The notes under the pieces are model-generated. The model worked only from the letters and a program-made list of their open reading frames with translations. It had not been told where the DNA came from and did no database searches. This document shows, one piece after another, positions 36,091 through 43,839 of a stretch of DNA of 64,000 nt (the first letter of the stretch is position 1; each line of letters opens with the position of its first letter). The stretch is from Methanoculleus sp. (GTDB lineage: Archaea > Halobacteriota > Methanomicrobia > Methanomicrobiales > Methanoculleaceae): NCBI GenBank assembly GCA_018433835.1, contig JAHDQM010000013.1:1-64000 (forward strand), given 5' to 3'. The translations under genes were made by a program, and so were the position numbers.

Positions 36091-36180
36091 CGAAATCGGG
36101 CGTCCGGAGGATCTGTCCGGTCTTTTTCTGCCTCATTCGCCGCTTGCGCGGATCGGGGCATCGGAAGGGGACTTCAGGAT

Positions 36181-36310
36181 GAGGTCATCCCAAAAGCCTC
36201 TGCCGGGAGGGGGACACCCAATCGCACCTCCGGTGCTCATGCACCCGGGGTTCCGCCGGGTGCACCTTCCCGCCCCCTCCCCCGAGGCGCGATAGCCCAT
36301 GGGAAGCCGG
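36181..36310. repeat. G-rich inverted-repeat element, copy 2
   Basis: The left arm CTGCCGGGAGGGGG and right arm CCCCCTCCCCCGAGG are followed by GCGATAGCCCATGGGAAG. The loop holds a hairpin cassette: GCACCTCCGGTGC, TCATGCACC and a larger GCACCCGG/CCGGGTGC hairpin. It resembles copy 4 at 41191-41285, which has the same arms around a minimal loop. It lies about 140 bases from tRNA-Phe. Confidence 0.6.
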
Positions 36311-36448
36311 ATCTGCGTTCTGGTCGGACATTACCCAATCATCAGCGCGCATAAGAGCATTCTGGACAATGCGGTTCTGTGATCCCTGAATGTTCCTGGA
36401 CTGACCTCACCGCATTTTAATCAAAGACATCAGAAAAGTTGCTCGAAG

Positions 36449-36522
36449 TGCCCCCGCCCGGATTTGAACCGGGGACAACCAGATCTTCAGTCTGGCGCTC
36501 TCCCAGTCTGAGCTACAGGGGC
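36449..36522 (-). tRNA. tRNA-Phe (GAA)
   Basis: A complete 74-base cloverleaf on the minus strand. Acceptor GCCCCTG pairs with CGGGGGC with one G-U pair, and the discriminator is A. The D-arm is TAGCTCAGACTGGGAGAGC-like. The anticodon loop is CTGAAGA, anticodon GAA, closed by CCAGA/TCTGG. The T-arm is CCCGG-TTCAAAT-CCGGG. CCA is not encoded, and no intron is present. Confidence 0.95.
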
Positions 36523-36660
36523 TTCTGCTTTACAGTATTGTCGGTCGTCCCTAATAAATTCTGTCCTCACCGGACGGGCAGCCTCCTGCACCGGGGTGGC
36601 GGGACGACGGCGGACCCCAAACCGCCTGTTTATCACGTTGTACATCGATGTTAAAGAGCA

Positions 36661-37635
36661 ATGGGCCGAAGCGATCAGAAGCCGGATATCCGGGGCACGA
36701 ACCTCATGCAGGCTCTCTCCGGGAGGACGGGGACCGTCGTGCACCTCACGCATAACGACCTCGACGCCGTCGGGAGCGATGCCATTCACCGGCGGACGCA
36801 CGGGGACGTCTTCACGATCTGGGCTTCGGTCGGCAAGTTCCTCTCCCTCCTCGACGCCGTGGCCGGCTCTCCGGGGCGGGGCGACCTCCTCAGCATATCG
36901 GATATCGGCTACCAGCAGGGCGTCGAACAGCGGCTGGCGAAGGCGCGGTCCAACGGGTGGCGGATCGAGTGGCGCGACCACCATCGCTGGAAGGACGAGG
37001 AGGCCCGGGCCGTCGAGAAGAAGACGAGCCTCCTCCACATCGATGTCGTCACCTGCGCCACCGGGATCGTCGCACGCGATCTTGCCCCCGGCGACGCAGT
37101 GGCGGAGGAGATCGCGCGGGTCGTCTGCGACTACGACCTCTGGAAGCACCGGGACCCCCGGTCGAAGATGCTCGGCCAGGTCGTGATGCGGAAGGGCTGC
37201 CGGGAGTACGTCCGCGACAACCTCGTCCGGGGCACGATCGTCGATGCGAAGGTCGAGAGCGAGTACGGGCGAATCGTCCGGGAGATGGAGCACGACATCG
37301 AAAAGAGTCTCAAGCACACCACCATCATCGCCGATGGCCGGTATCGGATCGCATTCGCCCCCCTCTACGGCTACCCGAGCGAGACCGCCCACGCCATCCG
37401 CGACGAACTCGGCACCGATATCGAGGTGGTCGTCTCCGGAAACGGCCGCATCTCCATCCGGTCCGTTCCCCCCATCAGCCATCTCATCGCCCGGGAGTTT
37501 TCCGGCGGGGGCCATCCCCACGCGGCCGGGGGCACGTTCCCGTTCAGCCTCCTCGACCGCTTCCTCTTCTGGCTCGTAAAACGGAACCGCCACTACCGTT
37601 GCCTTGCAAAAACGGCGGAATCTATCGCGCAATAA
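36661..37635 (+). CDS. DHH-family phosphoesterase
   Basis: This 324-residue protein has the DHH superfamily N-domain (HLTHNDLDAVGSDA and WRDHHRW supply Mn-binding Asp/His residues) and a C-terminal DHHA1-like substrate domain with SGGGHPHAAGG. Enzymes of this kind cleave short oligonucleotides, cyclic dinucleotides or 5' DNA ends in archaea. The exact substrate is not readable from sequence. It is convergent with the next gene, with a 14-base overlap at the stops. The start is the ATG at 36661, just behind the tRNA-Phe promoter region. Confidence 0.83.
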   Translation: MGRSDQKPDIRGTNLMQALSGRTGTVVHLTHNDLDAVGSDAIHRRTHGDVFTIWASVGKFLSLLDAVAGSPGRGDLLSISDIGYQQGVEQRLAKARSNGWRIEWRDHHRWKDEEARAVEKKTSLLHIDVVTCATGIVARDLAPGDAVAEEIARVVCDYDLWKHRDPRSKMLGQVVMRKGCREYVRDNLVRGTIVDAKVESEYGRIVREMEHDIEKSLKHTTIIADGRYRIAFAPLYGYPSETAHAIRDELGTDIEVVVSGNGRISIRSVPPISHLIAREFSGGGHPHAAGGTFPFSLLDRFLFWLVKRNRHYRCLAKTAESIAQ

Positions 37636-38407
37636 ACGCCCGGTCTACGAGGCGCTTCCAGTAATCCGGGCAGTCGTCCTCGCAGTAGCCGCCGGCCTCG
37701 AGCATATCAGGGTCGACGAGTTCGGCGGCGGCCGCAAGGTCTTCCGTCTCCGCATCAAGGAGGATCAGCTTCCGGACACGGAACCGCTCCATCAGGTCCG
37801 CTGCCCGGGAAAGGTCGTTTGCCGGGAGGACGAGAGCACCCTGATACTCGAGCAGCAGTTCGAGGTCGAATTTCTCCGGACTCCGGGGGAAGAAGAGAAC
37901 TTTTCGGCCGGCCAGCCTCTCGAGTTCGATCGCGTCCGCCGTATCCGCGACCAGAACGTGCCCCTGCACGCCCAGATCCCGCATCTCCCGTGCGAGCCGG
38001 GCATAAGAGGTTGCGATCGTCTCGGAAAACTCCTCAACGTCTCCCATGTAGGCGTCGCGGAACCCGAGCAGGTGGGGGGCAGGGAGGGAAAACCAGGCAT
38101 CCTTCCGCCTCGCACCGATGAGGTGCGCATCCGCGGCCACGACGGACGGGTCGATGCCCGGCTCGTCGACGAGCACCCCGTCCGCCATGCCCTGGAAGGC
38201 TTCCCGCCACCGCTCGCCGTAGAAGACGCCGCCGGCGGCGGGCACCGCGACCCCCTCCTGGGCGTCGAGCGAGCGCTCGAGCCGGTAGGTGACGAGGTCC
38301 GCCTCCTCCCCCCGTTTCCCGTTCAGCCATTCCGCGAGCTCCGGGACCGCCGGCATCCCGACCTCGGAGCCGAAGGACCGAACTGGTATCGTGATCCGTC
38401 GTGCCAT
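37622..38407 (-). CDS. Conserved hypothetical protein
   Basis: I do not recognise this 261-residue soluble protein. It is acidic and has an alternating alpha/beta pattern. Visible features are an N-terminal MARRITIPVRSFGSE, a central segment LGVQGHVLVADTADAIELERL that resembles one face of a Rossmann-like fold, and a C-terminal EAGGYCEDDCPDYW with two Cys. It is divergent from metG, with 42 bases between starts, and overlaps the DHH gene by 14 bases at the 3' end. Confidence 0.65.
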   Translation of the reverse strand: MARRITIPVRSFGSEVGMPAVPELAEWLNGKRGEEADLVTYRLERSLDAQEGVAVPAAGGVFYGERWREAFQGMADGVLVDEPGIDPSVVAADAHLIGARRKDAWFSLPAPHLLGFRDAYMGDVEEFSETIATSYARLAREMRDLGVQGHVLVADTADAIELERLAGRKVLFFPRSPEKFDLELLLEYQGALVLPANDLSRAADLMERFRVRKLILLDAETEDLAAAAELVDPDMLEAGGYCEDDCPDYWKRLVDRAFIAR

Positions 38408-38449
38408 GCGCTGGTGTCTTTATTAGCATCGCAACCAGAGTAGATAAGG

Positions 38450-40444
38450 ATGAGTGGTAAGCCGTTACTGGTAACGTGCGGGCTCCCGTACACGAACGGT
38501 CCCTGCCATATCGGGCACCTGCGGACCTACGTGCCGGCGGATTTTTACGTGCGGTATATGCGCCGGTCCGGGGAGGAGGTCGTCTTTGTATGCGGTTCCG
38601 ATAACCACGGAACCCCGATCGTGATCAGCGCCGAGCAGGAGGGCTCGACCCCCCGTGCCCTCTCGGAGCGCTACCATCAGCACTTCTACGAGACGTTCCG
38701 GCGGATGGAGGTCGTCTTCGACCGGTTCGGCATGACCGACGACTCCATGAACCACGAGACCACCCGTTCGATCGTGCAGCGGCTCATCGAGAACGATTAC
38801 GTCTACGCAAAGACCATCAGCCAGAGTTACTGCCCGGACTGCGAGCGGTTCCTCCCCGACCGCTACGTGGAGGGGATCTGCCCCCACTGCGGGGCCGTCG
38901 CCCGGGGCGACGAATGCGACCAGGGGTGCGGGCAGCACCTCGAGCCCGGCGAGATCAGGGACGCGATCTGCAAGGTCTGCGGCGGTAAGGCGGAGTACCG
39001 GGAGCAGGAGCACTACTTCTTCAAGCTCTCGGCATTCCGGGAGTTCCTTCTCGAGTACCTCCCCGACCTCCGGGGCACGTCCACCGCCCGGAACTACGCC
39101 CTCGGGTGGGTGAAGGAACTCCTGCACGACTGGTGCATCACCCGGACGCTGGACTGGGGGGTTAAATTCCCGGGGAGCGACGACCTCGTCGTCTACGTCT
39201 GGGTCGACGCGCCGATCGGCTACATATCGTTCACGAAGGAGTGGGCACAGGCGGCAGGCGCCGACTGGAAGGACTACTGGTGCGGCGACGAGACCGGGGT
39301 CACGCACTTCATCGGCGGGGACATCATCTACCACCACTGCATCTTCTGGCCGGCACTCCTCAAAGGTGCAGGCTACGGCCTCCCGTATGCGGTGGTCGCG
39401 AGCGGCATGGTCACGATCGAGGGCAGGAAGTTCTCGAAGTCCCGCGGCTACGTCGTCTGGACGAACGACGACTACCTGGACCAGGGCCTCCCGGCGGACT
39501 ACCTCCGTTACTACCTCCTCTCCTACACCAACCACACGAAGGAGCTCGACTTCTCCTGGAAGGTCTACGCCGAGCGGGTGAACAACGAGATCGTCGGGAC
39601 GCTCGGCAACTTCATCTACCGGACGATGTACTTCGCCGAGAAGGAGTTCTCCGGCGTGCCCGACCTCGCTCCCCGGCCGGCGGTCGTCGAGGAGATCGAG
39701 CGGTCGCTCTCCGTGGTCGATGCCCTGATGCGGGACTACGACTTCAAGAACGCCGTCGATTCGATGATGGCCTTGGCGTCGTTCGGGAACGCCTACATCC
39801 AGAACAACGCCCCCTGGAAGCTGATCACGGAGGACCGGGGTGCGGCGGAGCAGGCGATCGCCGACTGCCTGCAGATCGTGAAAGCGCTCGTCCTCGTCTT
39901 CGAGCCCCTGATGCCTGATGCGATGCAGCGGGCCTGGACGATGCTCGGCTACGCCGACGAGATTGCCGATCATCCGATCGCCGAGGCCACGGCGCCGATA
40001 GGAGCACGCCCGCTCGAGAAACCCTCCACCCTCTTTACGAAGATCGAGAAGGAGCAGGTCGCCGACCTCGAGAAGACTCTCAACCTCCGGGTTGAGAAGG
40101 CAAAGGCAGCCGCCGAACCGAAGATGCCCACCGTCTCCATCGAGGAGTTCGCAAACCTCGATATCCGGATAGTAAAGGTCGTCTCGGCCGAGCCGATCAA
40201 GGGCTCGAAGAAGCTCTACAGACTCGTCGTCGACCTCGGGGGCGAGAAGCGCCAGGTGGTCAGCGGCATCGCACAGTTCTACGCCCCTGAGGAACTGGTG
40301 GGCAAAGACGTGGCGCTGATCGCAAACCTGGCTCCCGCAAAGATCTTCGGCGTCGAGAGCCGGGGGATGATCCTCGCCGCCGGCGACGAGGCCTCGCTTC
40401 TCGTCCCCCTTCGCCCGGTCAAGCCGGGGACGAAGGTGCGGTGA
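38450..40444 (+). CDS. metG: Methionine--tRNA ligase
   Basis: This 664-residue class I synthetase has the HIGH motif at residues 20-23, a four-Cys-pair zinc knuckle region (CPDCERF, CPHCGA, CDQGCG, CKVCGG) and the KMSKS equivalent KFSKSRG. The helical anticodon-binding domain follows. Residues 560-664 are a tRNA-binding EMAPII/Trbp111-type OB fold ([17 protein letters not shown]), which is encoded separately in some archaea and fused here. Length is normal for the fused form. TTTATTAG at 38414-38421 is the likely TATA box. Confidence 0.96.
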   Translation: MSGKPLLVTCGLPYTNGPCHIGHLRTYVPADFYVRYMRRSGEEVVFVCGSDNHGTPIVISAEQEGSTPRALSERYHQHFYETFRRMEVVFDRFGMTDDSMNHETTRSIVQRLIENDYVYAKTISQSYCPDCERFLPDRYVEGICPHCGAVARGDECDQGCGQHLEPGEIRDAICKVCGGKAEYREQEHYFFKLSAFREFLLEYLPDLRGTSTARNYALGWVKELLHDWCITRTLDWGVKFPGSDDLVVYVWVDAPIGYISFTKEWAQAAGADWKDYWCGDETGVTHFIGGDIIYHHCIFWPALLKGAGYGLPYAVVASGMVTIEGRKFSKSRGYVVWTNDDYLDQGLPADYLRYYLLSYTNHTKELDFSWKVYAERVNNEIVGTLGNFIYRTMYFAEKEFSGVPDLAPRPAVVEEIERSLSVVDALMRDYDFKNAVDSMMALASFGNAYIQNNAPWKLITEDRGAAEQAIADCLQIVKALVLVFEPLMPDAMQRAWTMLGYADEIADHPIAEATAPIGARPLEKPSTLFTKIEKEQVADLEKTLNLRVEKAKAAAEPKMPTVSIEEFANLDIRIVKVVSAEPIKGSKKLYRLVVDLGGEKRQVVSGIAQFYAPEELVGKDVALIANLAPAKIFGVESRGMILAAGDEASLLVPLRPVKPGTKVR

Positions 40445-40461
40445 GAAAGGTGGCAGTAAAT

Positions 40462-41052
40462 CTATCTCTCTTTTATCTGTTCCTCTAGTTGCGATATCCG
40501 GGATTCGATTTTTTCTCTATCATGATTTTGCCGTATAATTAAGGAAATTATCAGACCGAGAAGTATGAGTGGAAACCCCCATGTCAATATGATTCTACCA
40601 TCTGTATCCACTATGGCACCTGAGATAAACAGTGCAAAACCTATGAGCATCAGGATGAAGACACCAAAGTTTGTGTATGAATCCTTTAACTGGCTGGCTT
40701 TCGTTTTAGGGTTCTCTTTGCCTTCAGTCGTTTCATCTTTACTTTTGACGTATGCCAAGATCTGTACAATATTCCTCTTATTCTGTATGTCGTTCCACGA
40801 ACTTGATGCAAAGACCAAGATCGCGAGGAGCAGCCCTAAAGTGGTCAAAGTCTTATAGAACGTATCTTCAAATAAATCTGGGTAAATTACTGGAATAAAT
40901 AGTGACAATGCAGATGATATCAATATCCCCACAGTAAACGCTTGAAAGGACTCGACATAATTGCAATTCAGAACTAATTTTGCATAACCAAGGAGAGCAA
41001 ACCCCACGAAAAAACTAACAATAAATATAATTAGAGTAACTTGCCCAACCAT
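40462..41052 (-). CDS. Four-helix membrane protein, AT-rich gene
   Basis: This 196-residue protein has four hydrophobic segments, at about residues 5-24, 40-56, 68-86 and 128-175 (the last probably two helices). It has a polar Lys/Glu loop (SKDETTEGKENPKTKASQ) and a short C-terminal coiled coil (IESRISQLEEQIKER). I do not recognise the family. Its base composition is far more AT-rich than its neighbours, and its codons favour A/T at the third position. This suggests recent transfer. Confidence 0.65.
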   Translation of the reverse strand: MVGQVTLIIFIVSFFVGFALLGYAKLVLNCNYVESFQAFTVGILISSALSLFIPVIYPDLFEDTFYKTLTTLGLLLAILVFASSSWNDIQNKRNIVQILAYVKSKDETTEGKENPKTKASQLKDSYTNFGVFILMLIGFALFISGAIVDTDGRIILTWGFPLILLGLIISLIIRQNHDREKIESRISQLEEQIKER

Positions 41053-41190
41053 ATGTGGTATTTATACATTATCTATTAAATACTCACTTAAGATTCCAAT
41101 AGATATGGTTCTGACATATCTTAGCAAAGTACCCGCATCTGCGTGCTCGGGACGGTGGGGTTGGGGAAGGCGGGCAAGTAAAAACGACCG
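41053..41190. other. Promoter region of the AT-rich membrane-protein gene
   Basis: AT-rich sequence with TATACATTATC at 41063-41073 upstream of the minus-strand start at 41052. No gene was recognised. Confidence 0.35.
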
Positions 41191-41285
41191 CATGAGATCG
41201 AGGTTGTCCCGAAACACTGCTACCGGGAGGGGGCGCCCCCCCTCCCGGACCCTCCCCCGAATGGCGATACCCAATGGAAAGCCGT
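41191..41285. repeat. G-rich inverted-repeat element, copy 4 (minimal loop)
   Basis: A near-perfect hairpin (arms CCGGGAGGGGG and CCCCCCTCCCGG, two-base loop) is followed by CCCTCCCCCGAATGGCGATA and CCCAATGGAAAG. The flanks and arms match copy 2 at 36181-36310, but without the hairpin cassette. It lies about 200 bases from tRNA-Arg. The stretch to 41490 holds no gene. Confidence 0.6.
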
Positions 41286-41490
41286 TTCATCACCTTTGCC
41301 CTAGATCTGGCTCAGATGGTAGATATCTTTAAGGTAAGTCTCTGATCCGGTGTACCGAAAGTTCAGAGATTTTTTGGGCTGCCCTCATCCTACCCTACAG
41401 TCATCGCTATTTTCGGTAGGGGAACAGGGTTATCTGGTTGCGTAAGGATGTTGAAATGGGCGCGCAGCCGGAGGAATCACGAAAAACAAG

Positions 41491-41565
41491 CGGGCCTGGA
41501 GGGATTCGAACCCCCGGCATCCGGGTTAGAAGCCCGGCGCTATGTCCTGGCTAAGCCACAGACCC
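41491..41565 (-). tRNA. tRNA-Arg (TCT)
   Basis: A complete 75-base cloverleaf on the minus strand. Acceptor GGGTCTG pairs with CAGGCCC, with one G-U pair. The discriminator is G. The anticodon loop is CTTCTAA, anticodon TCT, closed by CCGGG/CCCGG. The T-arm is GGGGG-TTCGAAT-CCCTC. CCA is not encoded, and no intron is present. Confidence 0.95.
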
Positions 41566-41624
41566 CTGTGGTATTCCCATACATTTTGGTCGCCCGGGGT
41601 TATTAACTCTTTGAGGGCGGCGCT

Positions 41625-41735
41625 CATGCTCCGTTCTGTTGGAACATCGCATTCGAAAACCCTCCGGGTTTTCTCAAGCTCCGTTCCTCGAACTTCGTCC
41701 CTTCGGGACGTCGTTCTGCGGAACGTCGCACCCAG
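41625..41735. repeat. Hairpin-cassette array F
   Basis: Four hairpins with family linkers: TCATGCTCC, GTTCTGTTGGAAC, ATCGCA, then GAAAACCCTCCGGGTTTTC (same stem as array A), TCAAGCTCC, GTCCCTTCGGGAC, GTCG, GTTCTGCGGAAC-like and GTCGCA. It lies between tRNA-Arg and the DUF473 stop. Confidence 0.7.
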
Positions 41736-41750
41736 AAAAAAGAAAGCGCA

Positions 41751-42140
41751 TCAGCCGGCCCGGTAACACGCCGACCGGATGATCTCGACCTTCGTTGGGT
41801 CTCCCCATTTCCGCCCTTCGACGTCGCGGGCGATGGTCGTTCCCCGGAACTGGACCTTGATCCGGGCCGACATCCGCTCCCGCTCCTCGAAGAAGAACGG
41901 GTTGGCGACCTCGATCCGTTTCATGCTGATGTTGAGGACGAGGAGGTCGGCCATGATCCCCGGGTCTCCGGGCGAGAGGTCTTCCTCGTTGACCGACGTT
42001 ATGAAGATACACTCCCCCGGGGAGGTTTCGGTCAGCGTGATGATGTTGTGGGCGCTGTTCAGTTCGAGGGTGCGGGCCTTGCCGCTCTTGAGTTCGGCAA
42101 TGACCGACGGCGAAATTCCGGTTAACGCTGCGTACTTCAT
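41751..42140 (-). CDS. DUF473 family protein
   Basis: This 129-residue protein matches the DUF473 family of methanogens: KYAALTGISPSVIAELKSG, NSAHNIITLTE, FITSVNEEDLSPGDPGIMADLLV and KWGDPTKVEIIRSA. The function is not known. The fold looks all-beta in the middle, with a basic end. I chose the ATG at 42140 because GGTGAT lies four bases upstream; ATG at 42146 and GTG at 42149 are alternatives that touch the stop of the PAC2 gene. The two are clearly one operon. Confidence 0.75.
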   Translation of the reverse strand: MKYAALTGISPSVIAELKSGKARTLELNSAHNIITLTETSPGECIFITSVNEEDLSPGDPGIMADLLVLNISMKRIEVANPFFFEERERMSARIKVQFRGTTIARDVEGRKWGDPTKVEIIRSACYRAG

Positions 42141-42145
42141 GGTCA

Positions 42146-42859
42146 TCACCCGTACATCGGTAGCTGCTCTCTCCGGGCCGGGGCCTCGTTCTTCTGCACC
42201 TGCTCGGCGATCTGGGACATCGCCGCCTCGATCTCAACTGCCTGCTCAAGCAGCGGCTGGATGTCCAGGTTGAGGTTGTAGATCTTGTTCAAGACCTCGA
42301 TCGTGGCCGCAGAGGACCGCGGGTCGGGGGTGTTCACCGTCTCCCCGAGCAGCCCTATCCCCGGGATGCCCCGGGTCTTGCACTCCGTGAGGATACTTGC
42401 CGCGACGCCGGAGATGCTTCCCATGGGAAGGATGATCGTCTCGTCCGAGACGCGCTGCAGCGCCCCGCTGCTGGTTGCGACTCCAAAGACCCGTTTTTCC
42501 GGTTCGTTCGTGATGATTCCTGCAATCGTGACGATCTCCTTGACGTCGAACGGGGTGAGCCAGTCCATGATGCCGTTCGCCACCTCGTAGCAGATCATCG
42601 GGTGGATGGGGACGTCGGAGACGACCGCGGCGAGGTGATCCTTCTCGTAGAGGCGCACGGGAACGTTGATCACGCCCTTCGACATGAGGGCGACCGGCGG
42701 GAAGTATTTGCTCGTGATCGCCCCAATCTGTTCGAATTCCATCTGTTCGACGAGGTATTGCAGGGCAATACTCCCGACGAGCCCGCTGCCGGGGAACCCG
42801 ATCAGCACCGTCTTTTCGGCGCCGGCGAGCGCTCTGGATATGACCTTTATATCGTCCAT
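42146..42859 (-). CDS. PAC2 family protein (proteasome assembly chaperone-like)
   Basis: This 237-residue protein matches the archaeal PAC2 family (ATP-grasp-like/proteasome assembly chaperone 2 fold): LIGFPGSGLVGSIALQYLVEQM, YEVANGIMDWLTPFDVKEIVTIAG and GIPGIGLLGETVNTPDPRSSAATIEVLNK. Archaeal PAC2 homologues can bind proteasome alpha subunits, but this has not been shown for every member. The start is the ATG at 42859; a GTG at 42871 is also in frame. It is divergent from the DUF5611 gene. Confidence 0.8.
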   Translation of the reverse strand: MDDIKVISRALAGAEKTVLIGFPGSGLVGSIALQYLVEQMEFEQIGAITSKYFPPVALMSKGVINVPVRLYEKDHLAAVVSDVPIHPMICYEVANGIMDWLTPFDVKEIVTIAGIITNEPEKRVFGVATSSGALQRVSDETIILPMGSISGVAASILTECKTRGIPGIGLLGETVNTPDPRSSAATIEVLNKIYNLNLDIQPLLEQAVEIEAAMSQIAEQVQKNEAPARREQLPMYG

Positions 42860-42918
42860 GGGATCAATCACTCACTCCTGGATTAGTTTAACATAGCTGG
42901 GTGTCCCTTAAAAATATT

Positions 42919-43245
42919 ATGCAGGAATACCAGATCAAGCGCGGATACACGAAACAACTCGCAGAATCCATGATCCAGGGCCTCCGCGACCAGTTCGGGG
43001 CCGAACCCACGGCCTCAGAGGACGGCCACTACGCCATCGCCTACGGAGCGCTCCTGCGCCTTGAAGTCTGGTCCGGTTCGGGAGACAAGACGCTGTTCGT
43101 CGATACCGAGGCGGACAAAAGCGCCGCCGACGAGACGATCCTCGACACCAACCGCCGGTTCCGGAACTACCTCCAGCAGGTTACCGGGTATACGGCGAAA
43201 GAGCGGGCGAAGAAAGCCCAGCAGGTCGTGAAGGGAAAGGAATAA
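42919..43245 (+). CDS. DUF5611 family protein
   Basis: This 108-residue protein begins MQEYQIKRGYTKQLAESMIQ and continues with ALLRLEVWSGSGDKTLFVDTEAD and DTNRRFRNYLQQVTGY. It resembles the small DUF5611 family of methanogens, whose function is unknown. The fold appears alpha/beta with a basic C-terminus. The ATG at 42919 fits the family start; an in-frame GTG at 42901 exists. Divergent from PAC2 with a 59-base gap. Confidence 0.65.
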   Translation: MQEYQIKRGYTKQLAESMIQGLRDQFGAEPTASEDGHYAIAYGALLRLEVWSGSGDKTLFVDTEADKSAADETILDTNRRFRNYLQQVTGYTAKERAKKAQQVVKGKE

Positions 43246-43440
43246 CTGGATTTTTCTCTTCGGCAGGGCATCTCTTCTTTTTTGCGGGCTATAATTCCGC
43301 ACTCTCTGTTCCGATTTGCGGTGCAACGGGGGGGCATATGCGTGAGATGGGGTAGAGTACTCCTGACATTTTGATCGTTGCTTGGTATTCGTACATTTGG
43401 TCCTCTTTCGCTTTTGCTTCAGTCAATTGCGTGAACCTGT

Positions 43441-43646
43441 ACACGGATTTCCACTGGATATCTCCATGGGGGGTGGGGACAGGGGAGGGGGGCGAGCCCC
43501 CCTCGCACCTAACGGTGCTCAAGCTCGCTTCGCTCGCACTCCCCGTCAACCCCTCCCCCGTGGCGATAAACGACGCGTGCCCCGGGAGGGCAGGCGGAGT
43601 TCGAGCACCGGCAGGTGCGTAGTCCCCACGGTCCACTGTACTGGGC
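43441..43646. repeat. G-rich inverted-repeat element, copy 3, with inserted hairpin cassette
   Basis: The left arm starts ACACGGATTTCC, then GGATATC and GGGGTGGGGACAGGGG. The right arm has CTCCCCGTCAACCCCTCC and GGCGATA. The loop holds GCACCTAACGGTGC and linker TCAAGCTC. After GCGATA, 54 bases (43569-43622) intervene before TCCCCACGGTCCACTG, which is directly joined in copy 1. The 54 bases are a reverse-orientation hairpin unit (GCACCGGCAGGTGC, linker GGAGTTCGA) nearly identical to 15336-15390. Confidence 0.7.
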
Positions 43647-43697
43647 TTTTCCCTCGCTTCTACCCTCTCATCGACCGCAATTGAAGATCCCTGATCC

Positions 43698-43799
43698 TCA
43701 TGAGTTCTTCTTGATCGCGCTCACCATCTCTCGCATTTTCCGGTGAACCGCCGCCACAACCTGCCTTGCCTCCATCGAAGAGCTGGCCGGGAGCTTAAA
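43698..43799 (-). pseudogene. C-terminal coding relic
   Basis: On the minus strand 33 codons read FKLPASSSMEARQVVAA then VHRKMREMVSAIKKNS and a stop. The codon use and amphipathic helix look like real coding sequence, but no start or upstream domain exists. An internal ATG would give only 24 residues. I do not recognise the parent family. It lies just beyond the copy 3 repeat element, which may have broken the gene. The rest of 43246-43440 holds nothing I can name. Confidence 0.3.
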
Positions 43800-43839
43800 C
43801 AAAATGCTCTAAAACAAGCGTAAAAAAAGAAAGAGCATC

